The notes: a model not told the origin generated them from the sequence alone. 64,000 nucleotides of DNA from Stenotrophomonas daejeonensis (GCF_001431505.1 NZ_LDJP01000016.1:1-64000); one strand, 5' to 3'. Shown: positions 47,165 to 59,430, numbered from the stretch's first letter. Translations and numbers: made by a program.

Positions 47165-48333
47165 TGCGGGTCGGCATCCTTGGGCACGATGCCCATGTCC
47201 GCCGCCGGCTCTTCGTGCGAAGGCGGCAGCACGATGGTCGGGCCGTGGCCGGCGTACAGCTCGCTCTGGCGGTAGCGTTCATGCGCATAGCGCAGCAGCA
47301 CGTTGATCACCGCCGCCGCCGGCAGCGCCAGCAGCATGCCGAGGAAACCGAACAACTGGCCACCGGCCATCACCGCGAAGATCACCGCCACCGGGTGCAG
47401 GCCGATCTTGTCGCCGACGATGCGCGGGGTCAGCACGTAGCTTTCCAGCAACTGGCCGACGGTGAACACCACGCCCACCAGCACCAGCAGCTTCAGGTCG
47501 AAGCCCTGCGCCTGCACCAGCGCAGCCAGCACCGCCAGCACCACGCCGGTGGTGGCGCCCAGGTACGGGATGAAGCTGATCAGCCCGGCCACCAGCCCGA
47601 TCAGCAGGCCGAGCTTGAGCCCGACCAGCGACAGGCCCAGCGCATAGACCAGGCCCAGCGCGATCATCACCACGATCTGCCCGCGGATGAACGCCCCCAG
47701 CACCTCGTCGGATTCGCGCGCCAGCCGCGACACGGTCCCGATGTGGTTGCGCGGGATCATCGACGCCACACGCTCGACCAGCCGGTCCCAGTCGCGCAGG
47801 AAGTAATAGGCCAGGATCGGCAACAGTGCCAGGTTGACCACCCATGCCACCATCGCGAAGCCCGAGCGCGACAGGTAGCCGAAGAACGTGCTGGCCACGC
47901 CGCCGGCCTGCTGCCAGTGGCTGCGCATCCATTCGAACAGCCGTTCCGGCTCCAGCCACGCCAGGATTTCCACGCCGGTCTTCTGCTCGATCCACGGCAG
48001 CGCCTTGCCCAGCAGCCACTCCTGCCCCTGCGGCAGCACCGCCACCAGGGTGACGATCTGGCGTTGGATCATCGGCACCAGGATCAGCAGCGCCAGCGCC
48101 AGCAGCAGGATCATCAGCACGAACACCAGCACCACCGCGGTGTTGCGCGAGCGCCCGCGCGCCTCCAGCCGGTCCACCAGCGGGTCGCCCAGCCACGCCA
48201 GCATCAGCGCGACCACGAACGGGGTCAGGATCGGCGCCAGCAACCACACCACCCACAACCCGAGGGCGCCGAGCACCAGCCACCTGAGGCGCCGCAGGAA
48301 CAGCGCGATCTCGTCTTCGGCGGCACTGGTCAT
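47161..48333 (-). CDS. AI-2E/PerM-family permease-like membrane protein
   Basis: This 390-residue inner-membrane protein has about eight helices. Motifs are LAPILTPFVVALMLAWLGDPLVDRLE, LPILAYYFLRDWDRLVERV and the conserved GLISFIPYLGATTGVVLAVLAALVQ, all typical of the PF01594 family. Members include TqsA and PerM; transport specificity is not predictable. It is coupled by overlaps to DUF2066 upstream and hda downstream. Confidence 0.9.
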   Translation of the reverse strand: MTSAAEDEIALFLRRLRWLVLGALGLWVVWLLAPILTPFVVALMLAWLGDPLVDRLEARGRSRNTAVVLVFVLMILLLALALLILVPMIQRQIVTLVAVLPQGQEWLLGKALPWIEQKTGVEILAWLEPERLFEWMRSHWQQAGGVASTFFGYLSRSGFAMVAWVVNLALLPILAYYFLRDWDRLVERVASMIPRNHIGTVSRLARESDEVLGAFIRGQIVVMIALGLVYALGLSLVGLKLGLLIGLVAGLISFIPYLGATTGVVLAVLAALVQAQGFDLKLLVLVGVVFTVGQLLESYVLTPRIVGDKIGLHPVAVIFAVMAGGQLFGFLGMLLALPAAAVINVLLRYAHERYRQSELYAGHGPTIVLPPSHEEPAADMGIVPKDADPQ

Positions 48334-49433
48334 TGGACGCGGTACTCGGCCGGGCCGGTGCTGACCGGCGGTTCATCCTCACCGGGCGGCGCCAGCGGTT
48401 GCAGCACGGAATCGGCGCCGAGCATGCGGTTCAGCCCCTGCAGGCCGCTCAACAGTTCCAGGTCCAGCTCCAACTGCTCGCCGCCGGCCTGCACCGGCAT
48501 GATGGCCCTGACCACCGGCACCGCCTGCAATGCCGCCGCCACCCGCAGGTAATCGGCGGCGCTGCGAATACCGGTGACGCGGATGCGATAGGTACCGGCG
48601 GCACCGGCCACCGCGGCTTTGGCGTAGCGCTTGACCAGCGCGTCGGCCGCGCCGTCGGCGCCGCCGGCCATCGCCCGGCGCGCATCGCCGTCGCGGGTGC
48701 TCCACTTGGCCAGCTCGCGGCCGCCATCGACGAACACCCAGTCGGCCATCCAACCGCCGCCACTGGCGCGATAGAGCTTGCCGATCAACTGCATCGGCGG
48801 CGAATAGCGCGACGAGGCGCGGGCAACGGCGCCACTGTCCTTCCGCCAGATCGCCCCGACCAGCGCCTGCTCGGCCGCGCCCCCGCCCGGCAGGCCGAGG
48901 CGGAAACCACGTTCGACCGCGCGGTCCAGCAACGGCCGCGCCGCGTTCGACTGCTGCACACCGACCAGCCGCGGGCCGCTGCCATCGTCGATGGCCAGCC
49001 ACACCACCGGCTTCGGCCGCGGTTGCGGCCACACCGGCAGGCCCAGCGCGGCGACCAGCCCGTCCACGTCGTCCGGGCGGAAACGCGCCACCAGCAGGGT
49101 GCGGAAACTCGGCGCGCCGCTGGCCGAGACGCTCTGGTCCTGGCGGTAGTCGTAGCTTTCGACCATGTTCACCGCGCCGCGCAACGCCTGCGCCACGCCG
49201 GGGCGGGTCATCGCGCTGCGGTCGCCGGACAGCTTGCCCAGCACCGCGCCCAGCGCGCGCGCCAGCGCCCCGCTGCGGTCGGCATCGCTCTGGCTGTTGA
49301 CCGGCACTTCGGCCTCGTAGGCGCTCTGCGCGCTGGCCACGTCACCTTCGGTGCGCAGGCCGGACTGCGCCAGCGCCGCCGGGGCGGACAGGCAAAACGC
49401 CAGAAACAGGGTGAAGACCAGGCTGCGACGCAT
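48330..49433 (-). CDS. DUF2066 secreted protein
   Basis: This 367-residue protein has a signal peptide (SLVFTLFLAFCLSAPAALA) and the DUF2066 core: YEAEVPVNSQSDADRSGALARALGAVLGKLSGDR, VESYDYRQDQ and FRTLLVARFRPDDVDGLVAALGLPVW. Its function is unknown. It heads the DUF2066-permease-hda unit, divergent from purM with 109 bp between. The ATG at 49433 has GGA at suitable distance; an ATG at 49445 is possible. Confidence 0.87.
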   Translation of the reverse strand: MRRSLVFTLFLAFCLSAPAALAQSGLRTEGDVASAQSAYEAEVPVNSQSDADRSGALARALGAVLGKLSGDRSAMTRPGVAQALRGAVNMVESYDYRQDQSVSASGAPSFRTLLVARFRPDDVDGLVAALGLPVWPQPRPKPVVWLAIDDGSGPRLVGVQQSNAARPLLDRAVERGFRLGLPGGGAAEQALVGAIWRKDSGAVARASSRYSPPMQLIGKLYRASGGGWMADWVFVDGGRELAKWSTRDGDARRAMAGGADGAADALVKRYAKAAVAGAAGTYRIRVTGIRSAADYLRVAAALQAVPVVRAIMPVQAGGEQLELDLELLSGLQGLNRMLGADSVLQPLAPPGEDEPPVSTGPAEYRVQ

Positions 49434-49542
49434 TGAGGATTCCATTGCTCGACGGTTCCGGCGGGAATTGTTGCCCGAATGCGGCCTTGGCGCCAACGTG
49501 GCCTGTTAAAATCGCCCGTTCACCCCGCCAGCGCAGCCGACC

Positions 49543-50601
49543 GTGACCAGCACCCCGACTCCCGCCCACTCTCCCCTGACCTACCGTGACGCCGGCGTGG
49601 ACATCGACGCAGGCAACGCACTGGTCGAACGCATCAAGCCGCTGGTCAAGTGCAGCTTCCGCCCCGAGGTGATGGGCGGGCTGGGCGGCTTCGGCGCGCT
49701 GTTCGACCTGTCGAACAAGTACCGCGAGCCGGTGCTGGTGTCCGGCACCGACGGCGTCGGCACCAAGCTCAAGCTGGCCCAGCAACTGGGCCGCCACGAC
49801 AGCATCGGCATCGACCTGGTCGCCATGTGCGTCAACGACGTGCTGGTGCAGGGCGCCGAGCCGCTGTTCTTCCTCGACTACTTCGCTACCGGCAAGCTCG
49901 ACATCGACACCGCCGCGGCGGTGGTCGGCGGCATCGCCAATGGCTGCACCGAGGCCGGCTGCGCGCTGATCGGCGGCGAAACCGCCGAGATGCCGGACAT
50001 GTACGCGCCGGGCGAATACGACCTGGCCGGCTTCACCGTGGCCGCGGTGGAAAAGAGCGAGCTGAAGGACGGCTCCGGTGTGCGGCAGGGCGACGTGCTG
50101 ATCGGCATCGCCTCCTCCGGCCCGCATTCCAACGGCTATTCGCTGGTGCGCCGCATCTACGATCGCGCCGGCCGCCCGGCCGAGTTGGTGCTGGAAGACG
50201 GCACCAAGCTGGTCGATGCGCTGATGGCGCCGACCCGGCTGTACGTCAAGCCGGTCCTGTCGCTGCTCAAGGAACATGGCGAAGCGATCCACGGCATGGC
50301 CCACATCACCGGCGGCGGTCTGACCGAGAACATCATCCGCGTCGTGCCCGACGGGCTGGGCCTGTCGATCGACGCCTCCAGCTGGACGCTGCCGCCGGTG
50401 TTCCAGTGGCTGCAACGCGAAGGCAATGTCGCTGACAGCGAAATGTGGCGCACCTTCAACTGCGGCATCGGCTTCGTGCTGCTGGTGCCGGCCGAGCACG
50501 TGGCCGCCATCAACGCCTCGCTGGACGCGCTGCAACTGGCGCACTGGCAAATCGGCGAAGTGGTGGCCGCCGGCGACGGCGAGCGCGTGCGCATCGGCTG
50601 A
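49543..50601 (+). CDS. purM: Phosphoribosylformylglycinamidine cyclo-ligase
   Basis: This 352-residue PurM catalyses step five of purine synthesis, making AIR from FGAM with ATP. Diagnostic motifs: [84 protein letters not shown] and [17 protein letters not shown] start. Two genes later comes purN; a DUF2238 gene lies between. Confidence 0.97.
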   Translation: MTSTPTPAHSPLTYRDAGVDIDAGNALVERIKPLVKCSFRPEVMGGLGGFGALFDLSNKYREPVLVSGTDGVGTKLKLAQQLGRHDSIGIDLVAMCVNDVLVQGAEPLFFLDYFATGKLDIDTAAAVVGGIANGCTEAGCALIGGETAEMPDMYAPGEYDLAGFTVAAVEKSELKDGSGVRQGDVLIGIASSGPHSNGYSLVRRIYDRAGRPAELVLEDGTKLVDALMAPTRLYVKPVLSLLKEHGEAIHGMAHITGGGLTENIIRVVPDGLGLSIDASSWTLPPVFQWLQREGNVADSEMWRTFNCGIGFVLLVPAEHVAAINASLDALQLAHWQIGEVVAAGDGERVRIG

Positions 50602-50613
50602 CCGCCCGCGCCC

Positions 50614-51222
50614 ATGTCCCCTGCCAAGAAGGCTGCGTTCATCGGCGTGCTCGCGGTATTCGCGCTCACGTGGATCAAGCCGCTGTGGCCGGTCGAGCAG
50701 GCACTGCACAGCTCGCTGACCGTACTCGGCCTGGCCGGCCTGTGGTGGGTGGACCGGCGCTGGCCGCTGGGCAACGGCGCGTTCGCGGCCATCTGCGGCT
50801 TCATCGCCGTCCACTGCATCGCCGCGCGCTGGCTGTATTCCAACGTGCCCTACGAGCAGTGGCTGCAGGCCAGCCTCGGCTGGTCGCCGGCCGCGACGTT
50901 CGGCTGGCAGCGCAACCATTTCGACCGGCTGATCCACTTCCTCTACGGCGCCTGCCTGACCCCGGCGCTGGTGCAGTTGGCGCGCCACGTCTGGCCGGCC
51001 TTGCGCGGCGGGCAGGCCTTCGCGCTGGCGCTGATGGCGATCATGTGCTCCAGCCTGGTCTACGAATGGCTGGAATGGGGCATCGCCCTGCTGATGTCAC
51101 CGGAGGCGGCCGAGGCCTACAACGGCCAGCAGGGCGACATCTGGGACGCGCACGCCGACATGCTGCTGGCCACGCTGGGCAGCCTGCTGTCGTGGCCGCT
51201 GCTGCGGAAGATCGCCCGATGA
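50614..51222 (+). CDS. DUF2238 membrane protein
   Basis: This 202-residue integral membrane protein of the YjdF/DUF2238 type has about five helices. Conserved histidine/aspartate motifs are RNHFDRLIHFLYGACL, VYEWLEWG and GDIWDAHADMLLATLGSLL. Function unknown. It is placed between purM and purN and overlaps purN by four bases, so it is cotranscribed with purine genes. Confidence 0.88.
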   Translation: MSPAKKAAFIGVLAVFALTWIKPLWPVEQALHSSLTVLGLAGLWWVDRRWPLGNGAFAAICGFIAVHCIAARWLYSNVPYEQWLQASLGWSPAATFGWQRNHFDRLIHFLYGACLTPALVQLARHVWPALRGGQAFALALMAIMCSSLVYEWLEWGIALLMSPEAAEAYNGQQGDIWDAHADMLLATLGSLLSWPLLRKIAR

Positions 51223-51872
51223 GCGCCCGCATCGCCGTGCTTGCTTCCGGCCGCGGCAGCAACCTGCAGTGCCTGCTGGACGGCATCGCCGCCGGGCAAC
51301 TGGATGCCGACGTCGTCGGCGTGTTCTCCGACAAGCCCGCCGCCGCCGCGCTGGACAAGGTGCCGCCGGAACGCCGCTGGGCGCGTACTCCCAAGGCATT
51401 CGGCAGCCGCGATGCCTTCGACGCCGCCCTCGCCGACGCGGTGGCCGCCAGCATGCCGGACTGGATCGTCTGCGCCGGCTACATGCGCATCCTCGGCGCC
51501 GGCTTCGTGCAGCGCTTCGCCGGCCGGCTGGTCAACATCCACCCCTCGCTGTTGCCGCGGCACAAGGGCCTGCACACCCATGCCCGTGCGATCGAGGCCG
51601 GCGACACCGAACACGGTGCCAGCGTGCACTTCGTCGTGCCCGAGCTGGATGCCGGCACGGTGATCGCCCAGGCACGGGTGCCGGTGCTGCCCGGCGACGA
51701 CGCCGACACGCTGGCTGCACGCGTGCTTGCGGTAGAACATCCGCTGCTGCTGGCGACGGTGCGGTTGCTGGTCGCCGGACGCGTAGCTGAACAGGATGGC
51801 AGGGTCCGGCTCGATGGTCAGTCCCTGTTTAATCCGTTGCGCCTAGATTCCGCCGGGAACCTGCAACCCTGA
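51219..51872 (+). CDS. purN: Phosphoribosylglycinamide formyltransferase
   Basis: This 217-residue PurN transfers a formyl group from 10-formyl-THF to GAR, step three of purine synthesis. It has VLASGRGSNLQCLLDGI, the catalytic Asn and His in VNIHPSLLPRHKGLHTH and the Asp in ELDAGTVIAQ. Length and motifs are standard. Confidence 0.97.
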   Translation: MSARIAVLASGRGSNLQCLLDGIAAGQLDADVVGVFSDKPAAAALDKVPPERRWARTPKAFGSRDAFDAALADAVAASMPDWIVCAGYMRILGAGFVQRFAGRLVNIHPSLLPRHKGLHTHARAIEAGDTEHGASVHFVVPELDAGTVIAQARVPVLPGDDADTLAARVLAVEHPLLLATVRLLVAGRVAEQDGRVRLDGQSLFNPLRLDSAGNLQP

Positions 51873-51936
51873 CCGGCCCCCGCCACGGATGCACGGGCCG
51901 GCAGCGCACCCTCTCCCTTCCCCGCCCTTTCCGAGC

Positions 51937-52707
51937 ATGAACCTCGCCTCCCTCAACTCCCTGTTGCTGACGGCCCTGCTGGTGGCCGCGCCGGCGCTGG
52001 CGCAGGAGCCGCCACCGGCCGACAACCCCCTGCTGCCGCCTGCCGAATGGAACCCGCCGCCGCTGGAACCGTTCGTCGCCACCTACCAGGCCTTCTACAA
52101 GGGCAAGGAAGCCGGCGACGCGACGATGCAGGTGGTTCACGGCGACAACGGGCAGTGGCGCGTGGACATGGCCGTGCACGGCAAGCGCGGCTTCGCCGGC
52201 GTGCTCGGGCTGAACCTGGAACAGAGCACGGTGTTCGACAACCAGGGCACGGTGTACGTGCCGCTGAGCCAGAGCACGGTGAAGAAAGCGCTGTTCTTCG
52301 GCAAGAAGGTCACCGGCGTCTACGACTGGCGGCATGGCAGCGCGCAATGGCAGGGCAACCTGAAGAAGGAACGCCAGCGCCCGATCCCGCTGCAGCGCGG
52401 CGACCAAAGCGCGCTGCTGCTGAACCTGTCGCTGATGCGCGACGCCCGCCCCGGCCAGCCGTTGAGCTACCGCTACGTGGACGTGGGCCGGGTGCGCCAG
52501 TACGAATACATGGCGGCAGCGGCCGCCGAGACCGTGCAGGTCGGCGACCTCAGCTACGACGCCCTGCGCATCCATCGCACCAACGGCGGCAACGACGAAA
52601 CCATCCTGTGGATCGCCAACGGCGTGCCGACCCCGGTGCGCATCCTCCAGCGGGAAGACGGCGAGGACGCCATCGACCTGCGCCTGATCGAATACCAAGG
52701 AGCCTGA
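51937..52707 (+). CDS. DUF3108 secreted protein (first of tandem pair)
   Basis: This 256-residue protein has a signal peptide (LLLTALLVAAPALA) and the DUF3108 pattern: PFVATYQAFYKGKEAGDATMQV, EQSTVFDNQGTVYVPLSQSTVKK, KKVTGVYDWRHGSAQWQGNLK and ETILWIANGVPTPVRILQREDGEDAIDLRLIEYQ. It is probably a periplasmic or outer-membrane-associated beta-barrel-like protein of unknown role. A paralogue follows two bases downstream. Confidence 0.85.
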   Translation: MNLASLNSLLLTALLVAAPALAQEPPPADNPLLPPAEWNPPPLEPFVATYQAFYKGKEAGDATMQVVHGDNGQWRVDMAVHGKRGFAGVLGLNLEQSTVFDNQGTVYVPLSQSTVKKALFFGKKVTGVYDWRHGSAQWQGNLKKERQRPIPLQRGDQSALLLNLSLMRDARPGQPLSYRYVDVGRVRQYEYMAAAAAETVQVGDLSYDALRIHRTNGGNDETILWIANGVPTPVRILQREDGEDAIDLRLIEYQGA

Positions 52708-52709
52708 GC

Positions 52710-53393
52710 ATGAAGCCCATCTTCCGCAACCTTTCCGTGGCCGCCATTGCCCTCGCCGCCTTCGCCAGCCTGCCGGCGCTGGCCATGCAGCCGTTCACCG
52801 CCAACTACCGCGCCAGCTACATGGGCATGCAGGCCAGCGGCACGATGACCCTGGCCAGCGAGGCCGGCAACCGCTGGCGCTACAGCCTGCAGATCAAGAA
52901 CCCGATGGCCGACCTGAGCCAGAGCACCGTGTTCGAGGAGCATGGCGACGCGTTGCGCCCGCTCAGCAGCCACGACCGCTCGGTGCTGCTGATCAAGCGC
53001 AAGCAGGTCGACGCGAGCTACGACTGGAACCGCAGGCAGGCCACCTGGAGCGGCGACGTCAAGCCGGAACGGCGTGGCCCGGTGCGCCTGCAGAACGGCG
53101 ACATGGACGCGCTGCTGATCAACCTGGCGATCGCCCGCGACGTCGCCGCCGGCCAGCCGCTGAACTACCGCATGGTCGACGATGGCCGCACCAAGGCCCT
53201 GTCCTACCGCGTGGTCGGCAAGGAAAACATGACCGTCGACGGCAAGACCGTGGAGACGACCAAGGTGTCGCGCGTGGATGGCGACAAGGAGCAGATCGCC
53301 TGGATCGCCGCGGATATGCCGGTACCGGTACGCCTGTTGCAGCGCGAGGGCGGCAAGGATGCGCTGGACCTGACCATCCAGTCGTTGAATTGA
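52710..53393 (+). CDS. DUF3108 secreted protein (second of tandem pair)
   Basis: This 227-residue paralogue has a signal peptide (SVAAIALAAFASLPALA) and the same blocks: PFTANYRASYMGMQASGTMTL, QSTVFEEHGDALRPLSS, VDASYDWNRRQATWSGDVK and AADMPVPVRLLQREGGKDALDLTI. It starts just after the first gene's stop (AGCCTGAGCATG). It is shorter by a Pro-rich N-terminal spacer. Confidence 0.85.
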   Translation: MKPIFRNLSVAAIALAAFASLPALAMQPFTANYRASYMGMQASGTMTLASEAGNRWRYSLQIKNPMADLSQSTVFEEHGDALRPLSSHDRSVLLIKRKQVDASYDWNRRQATWSGDVKPERRGPVRLQNGDMDALLINLAIARDVAAGQPLNYRMVDDGRTKALSYRVVGKENMTVDGKTVETTKVSRVDGDKEQIAWIAADMPVPVRLLQREGGKDALDLTIQSLN

Positions 53394-53402
53394 GGCTCAA
53401 AA

Positions 53403-53533
53403 GCCCCTCTCCCTCCGGGAGAGGGGTTGGGGTGAGGGTTCGAGGGCGAAGCCCTCTTGATGTCAGGCTGCACGAGGCTTCGCCCGTACCCTCATCCGGC
53501 GCTTCGCGCCACCTTCTCCCAAAGGGAGAAGGG
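53403..53533. repeat. ~130-bp mosaic repeat after the DUF3108 pair
   Basis: CCCCTCTCCCTCCGGGAGAGGGG opens the element and CCTTCTCCCAAAGGGAGAAGG closes it, with inner GGGCGAAGCC and GGCTTCGCCC arms. It is the inverse orientation of the copy at 19111. Confidence 0.85.
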
Positions 53534-53567
53534 AAAAACACAGCGCAGCGCACAGGGAAAGAAAAGC

Positions 53568-53596
53568 AAAAAGGCCGCCCTTCCGGGCGGCCTTTT
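53568..53596. terminator. Bidirectional terminator between DUF3108 and sucD
   Basis: AAAAGGCCGCCC-TTCC-GGGCGGCCTTTT is a strong stem with A- and T-tracts, so it can end transcription from both converging sides, including sucD. Confidence 0.9.
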
Positions 53597-53620
53597 CATT
53601 ACGACGCAGCCGGTCCTGTC

Positions 53621-54496
53621 TTACTTGACCAGCTTGGCAATCGCCGCGCCCAGATCACCCGGCGAGCGCACGGTGACGACGCCCGCGGCTTCCATCGCCG
53701 CGAACTTGCCTTCGGCCGTGCCCTTGCCGCCCGAGGCGATCGCGCCGGCGTGGCCCATGCGCTTGCCGGCCGGGGCCGAGGCGCCGGCGATGAAACCGAC
53801 GACCGGCTTCTTCACGTGGTGCTTGATGTACTCGGCGCCGGCTTCCTCGGCGTCGCCGCCGATTTCGCCGACCATGATGATGCCTTCGGTCTGCGGGTCT
53901 TCGTTGAACAGCTTCAGGCAATCGACGAAGTTCAGGCCATTGATCGGGTCGCCGCCGATGCCGATGCAGGTGCTCTGGCCCAGGCCGACCTCGGTGGTCT
54001 GCTTCACGGCTTCATAGGTCAGGGTGCCCGAACGCGACACGATGCCGATCTTGCCCGGCTTGTGGATGTGGCCCGGCATGATGCCGATCTTGCACTCGCC
54101 CGGGGTGATCACGCCGGGGCAGTTCGGCCCGATCAGCACGGTGTCCGGGTAGGTGCGGGTCAGCACGTTCTTCACGCGCAGCATGTCCAGCACCGGGATG
54201 CCCTCGGTGATGCAGACGATGACCTTGATGCCGGCAGCGGCCGCTTCCAGGATCGCGTCGGCCGCGAACGGCGGCGGCACGTAGATCACCGAGGCGTCGG
54301 CGCCGGTGTCCTGCACCGCATCGGCCACGGTGTTGAACACCGGCAGCTCGAGATGGGTGGTGCCGCCCTTGCCCGGGGTGACGCCGCCCACGACCTGGGT
54401 GCCGTACTCGATCATCTGGGTGGCGTGGAAGGTACCCTGCTGGCCGGTGAAGCCCTGCACGATCACCTTGGTGTTCTTGTTGATCAAAACGGACAT
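53621..54496 (-). CDS. sucD: Succinyl-CoA synthetase alpha subunit
   Basis: This 291-residue SucD reads [23 protein letters not shown] (CoA-binding), [35 protein letters not shown] and the phospho-His motif [10 protein letters not shown]. With SucC it makes succinate and ATP or GTP in the TCA cycle. The start at 54496 is chosen by homology over an open frame reaching 54547. It is separated from sucC by 176 bp, unusually long. Confidence 0.97.
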   Translation of the reverse strand: MSVLINKNTKVIVQGFTGQQGTFHATQMIEYGTQVVGGVTPGKGGTTHLELPVFNTVADAVQDTGADASVIYVPPPFAADAILEAAAAGIKVIVCITEGIPVLDMLRVKNVLTRTYPDTVLIGPNCPGVITPGECKIGIMPGHIHKPGKIGIVSRSGTLTYEAVKQTTEVGLGQSTCIGIGGDPINGLNFVDCLKLFNEDPQTEGIIMVGEIGGDAEEAGAEYIKHHVKKPVVGFIAGASAPAGKRMGHAGAIASGGKGTAEGKFAAMEAAGVVTVRSPGDLGAAIAKLVK

Positions 54497-54611
54497 TTCT
54501 TTGAGTCCTTCGTAAATTTTTTGGACTGGCTTCGGGTGCATCGCCATCGGTCGAGACCGATGTCCGTGCCGTTGCTTCCAGAACCCCCGTCACCCCGCTT
54601 CGCGGAGTGCC

Positions 54612-54634
54612 TGCCCCCTTGACTCAAGGGGGCA
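54612..54634. repeat. Perfect hairpin in the sucC-sucD gap
   Basis: TGCCCCCTTGA-C-TCAAGGGGGCA is an 11-base perfect inverted repeat with a one-base centre, next to CCGCTTCGCGG. It occupies the 176-bp spacer (54497-54672) between two genes that are usually adjacent; no gene is seen in the rest of the spacer. Confidence 0.75.
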
Positions 54635-54672
54635 ACGGCGCGGCTCTGCTGGCTATCCCGTCACCGTGACGA

Positions 54673-55845
<1,173 letters not shown>

Positions 55846-56101
55846 GTGTCACCGTGGGAATGGGAACAACCGCCACAGGTCCTCGGGGCCAGAAACTGGC
55901 CTTCCGGCAGGGCGGGCGGGCCCGCCATTGTCGCCGACCGCGGCCCGTGGCGCAAAGCAAACCCACTGGAAACGGTGCGTCCCGGAAAATTTCCCCGGCC
56001 TTTTCAGCCACTTGCCGTGGCAAGCCCGACACCGGCAAGCGCGGCATGGCAAGCGCGGCCGGCACCTATACTGGACACCGACCGCCGCAGGAGTCCCGCG
56101 C
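55846..56101. other. Divergent region between sucC and pilS
   Basis: These 256 bp must carry promoters for both directions. TATACT at 56067-56072 could be a -10 for pilS, but no good -35 is visible. GGCAAGC occurs three times between 56029 and 56056. No gene is seen. Confidence 0.45.
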
Positions 56102-57718
56102 TTGCACTCCCGTTCCTCGCTCATCGACCGCATCGAGTCGCTGCCGCGGCGCGAGCTGTATTTCTTCGCCCTGTTCCGGGTGCTGATCGCCAGCCTGATC
56201 GCGGCGCTGGTGTTCAGCCCGCTCAGCGCGCTGATGCAGGAGGCGCACCACCCGGGGTTGGCCGAAGCGGTATCGGTCGTCTACCTGCTGGCCGCGGCCT
56301 GCTTGCTGGTATGGGGCCGCAACGAGCGCTGGCTGCAGCCGCTGGTGTTCTGGAGCGCGGTGCTCGACATCCTCGCCGCCACCCTGCTGACCCACGCGCT
56401 GCCCGGTGCCAGCGCCGGCATCTCGATGACGCTGCTGTTCAACATCGCCGCCGCGGCCACCCTGCTGCCGCTCTCGCGCGGCATGCTGCTGGCGCTGGTC
56501 GCAAGCAGCGCGGCGGTGGCCGAATACACCTGGCGCGAGTTCGAGGGCGGCGACGGCACCCGCAACATCGCCGAACTGGCGATGTTCGCCGCCAGCTACC
56601 TGGCACTGGCCTGGATCAGCCACCAGATCGGCAGCCGCGCCCGCCGCAACCAGCAACTGGCCGAACAGCGCGGCGCCGAGGTGGCCAACCTGTTCGAGAT
56701 CAACGAGCTGATCATCCGCCGCATGCGCACCGGGGTGCTGGTGGTGGACGGCAGCGGCCGCATCACCGTCGCCAACGAGGCGGCCACCGCGCTGATGGGC
56801 GAGAGCGGCGACCACCTGGCCAGCGGCGAGGCGCGGCTGGCGCAGGCCGTGCCGGAACTGGCGCGGCGCCTGCAGCGCTGGCGCAACGGCGCCAACGAGG
56901 AGGAACTGCCGCTGCAACTGGCCAGCGACCTGCCCGAGGTGCAGCCGCGCTTCGCCCGGCTGCTGGCCGACAGCGACCAGACGCTGGTGTTCCTCGACGA
57001 CACTACCGTGGCTTCGCGCCGCGCCGAATCGCTGACCCTGTCCACGCTCGGGCGGTTCTCGGCCAGCCTCGCCCATGAAATCCGCAACCCGCTGGCGGCG
57101 ATCAACTACGCCTCGCAACTGCTGGAGGAATCGGCCGACCTCGGCGAGGCCGACCGCCGCCTGCTGCAGATCATCCACCAGCAGTGCCAGCGCACCAACG
57201 GCATCGTCGAGAGCGTACTGGCGCTGGCGCGGCGCGAGCGCGCCAACCCGGAACACTTGGACCTGGCCACCTGCGTGCGCCGCTTCGTGCTGGAGTACCG
57301 GCAGATGCTGTCGGCCGAGGCCGGCAGCGTGGAAACCCTGATCCACGAATCGTCGGTGCCAGGGCTGTTCGACCCGCGCCACCTGCACCAGATACTGACC
57401 GCGCTGGTGCACAACGGGCTCAAGTACGGCCGCAGCGGCGAGGCACCGGCGCAGGTGCGCATCCGCGTCGCATCAAGCGGGCGCAACGCCGTGATCGAAG
57501 TAACCGACCGCGGCCCCGGCATTCCCGACGCCGTGGCCACCCAGCTGTTCCGGCCGTTCTACACCACCTCCGAGCATGGCACCGGGCTGGGCCTGTACAT
57601 CGCCCGCGAGCTGTGCCGCGCCAACCAGGCGCAACTGGACTACGTGCCCGTCGCCACCGGCGGCGCCTGCTTCCGCCTCACCCTGGCCACGGCGCGCAGC
57701 ACCTTCGCCGGTCATTGA
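56102..57718 (+). CDS. pilS: PilS sensor histidine kinase
   Basis: This 538-residue kinase has about six transmembrane helices in the first ~190 residues, a PAS-like segment (IRRMRTGVLVVDGSGRITVANEAATALMG), a phospho-His box (RFSASLAHEIRNPLAAINYASQLL, His near 324) and a HATPase domain (NGLKYGR, DRGPGIPD, GTGLGLYIAREL). With PilR it controls sigma-54 transcription of pilin genes. The start is TTG at 56102, with AGGAG eight bases upstream; this also fits the homology start. Confidence 0.93.
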   Translation: MHSRSSLIDRIESLPRRELYFFALFRVLIASLIAALVFSPLSALMQEAHHPGLAEAVSVVYLLAAACLLVWGRNERWLQPLVFWSAVLDILAATLLTHALPGASAGISMTLLFNIAAAATLLPLSRGMLLALVASSAAVAEYTWREFEGGDGTRNIAELAMFAASYLALAWISHQIGSRARRNQQLAEQRGAEVANLFEINELIIRRMRTGVLVVDGSGRITVANEAATALMGESGDHLASGEARLAQAVPELARRLQRWRNGANEEELPLQLASDLPEVQPRFARLLADSDQTLVFLDDTTVASRRAESLTLSTLGRFSASLAHEIRNPLAAINYASQLLEESADLGEADRRLLQIIHQQCQRTNGIVESVLALARRERANPEHLDLATCVRRFVLEYRQMLSAEAGSVETLIHESSVPGLFDPRHLHQILTALVHNGLKYGRSGEAPAQVRIRVASSGRNAVIEVTDRGPGIPDAVATQLFRPFYTTSEHGTGLGLYIARELCRANQAQLDYVPVATGGACFRLTLATARSTFAGH

Positions 57719-57722
57719 ATGA

Positions 57723-57929
57723 GCCCCTCTCCCTCCGGGAGAGGGGTTGGGGTGAGGGTTGGGCGAAGCCGCGTGATGTTCATCGTCGAAACAGCGGTAT
57801 CCCGATTGTCTTCCCACTGGGCGCATGGCGACGCATTCATCATCGCGACCACTGGGGGCTGTTTGCGTCACGGCTTCGCCCGACCCTCATCCGCCCCTGC
57901 GGGGCACCTTCTCCCGGAGGGAGAAGGAA
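57723..57929. repeat. ~207-bp mosaic repeat between pilS and pilR
   Basis: The left end CCCCTCTCCCTCCGGGAGAGGGG and right end CCTTCTCCCGGAGGGAGAAGG match the family. About 75 extra bases split the inner GGGCGAAGCC/GGCTTCGCCC arms. With flanks it fills most of the 305-bp gap 57719-58023, in which no gene is seen. Confidence 0.8.
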
Positions 57930-58023
57930 ACAACCGACGCTCGGCCTCGAATTGGGGCGGTAGAACCCCCCTCACCGTGAAAACCGGGTGACGATCCGCG
58001 TCATCCTCGGCTATCGTTCCAGC

Positions 58024-59394
<1,371 letters not shown>

Positions 59395-59430
59395 TTGCCA
59401 GCCAAGAGCTTTCCCGGCACGGAGCTCTAG

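Noticed and set aside
56029-56056. GGCAAGC direct repeats before pilS as an activator array
   Set aside because: Three short 7-base copies in GC-rich DNA are within what chance allows, with irregular spacing and no matching known operator.
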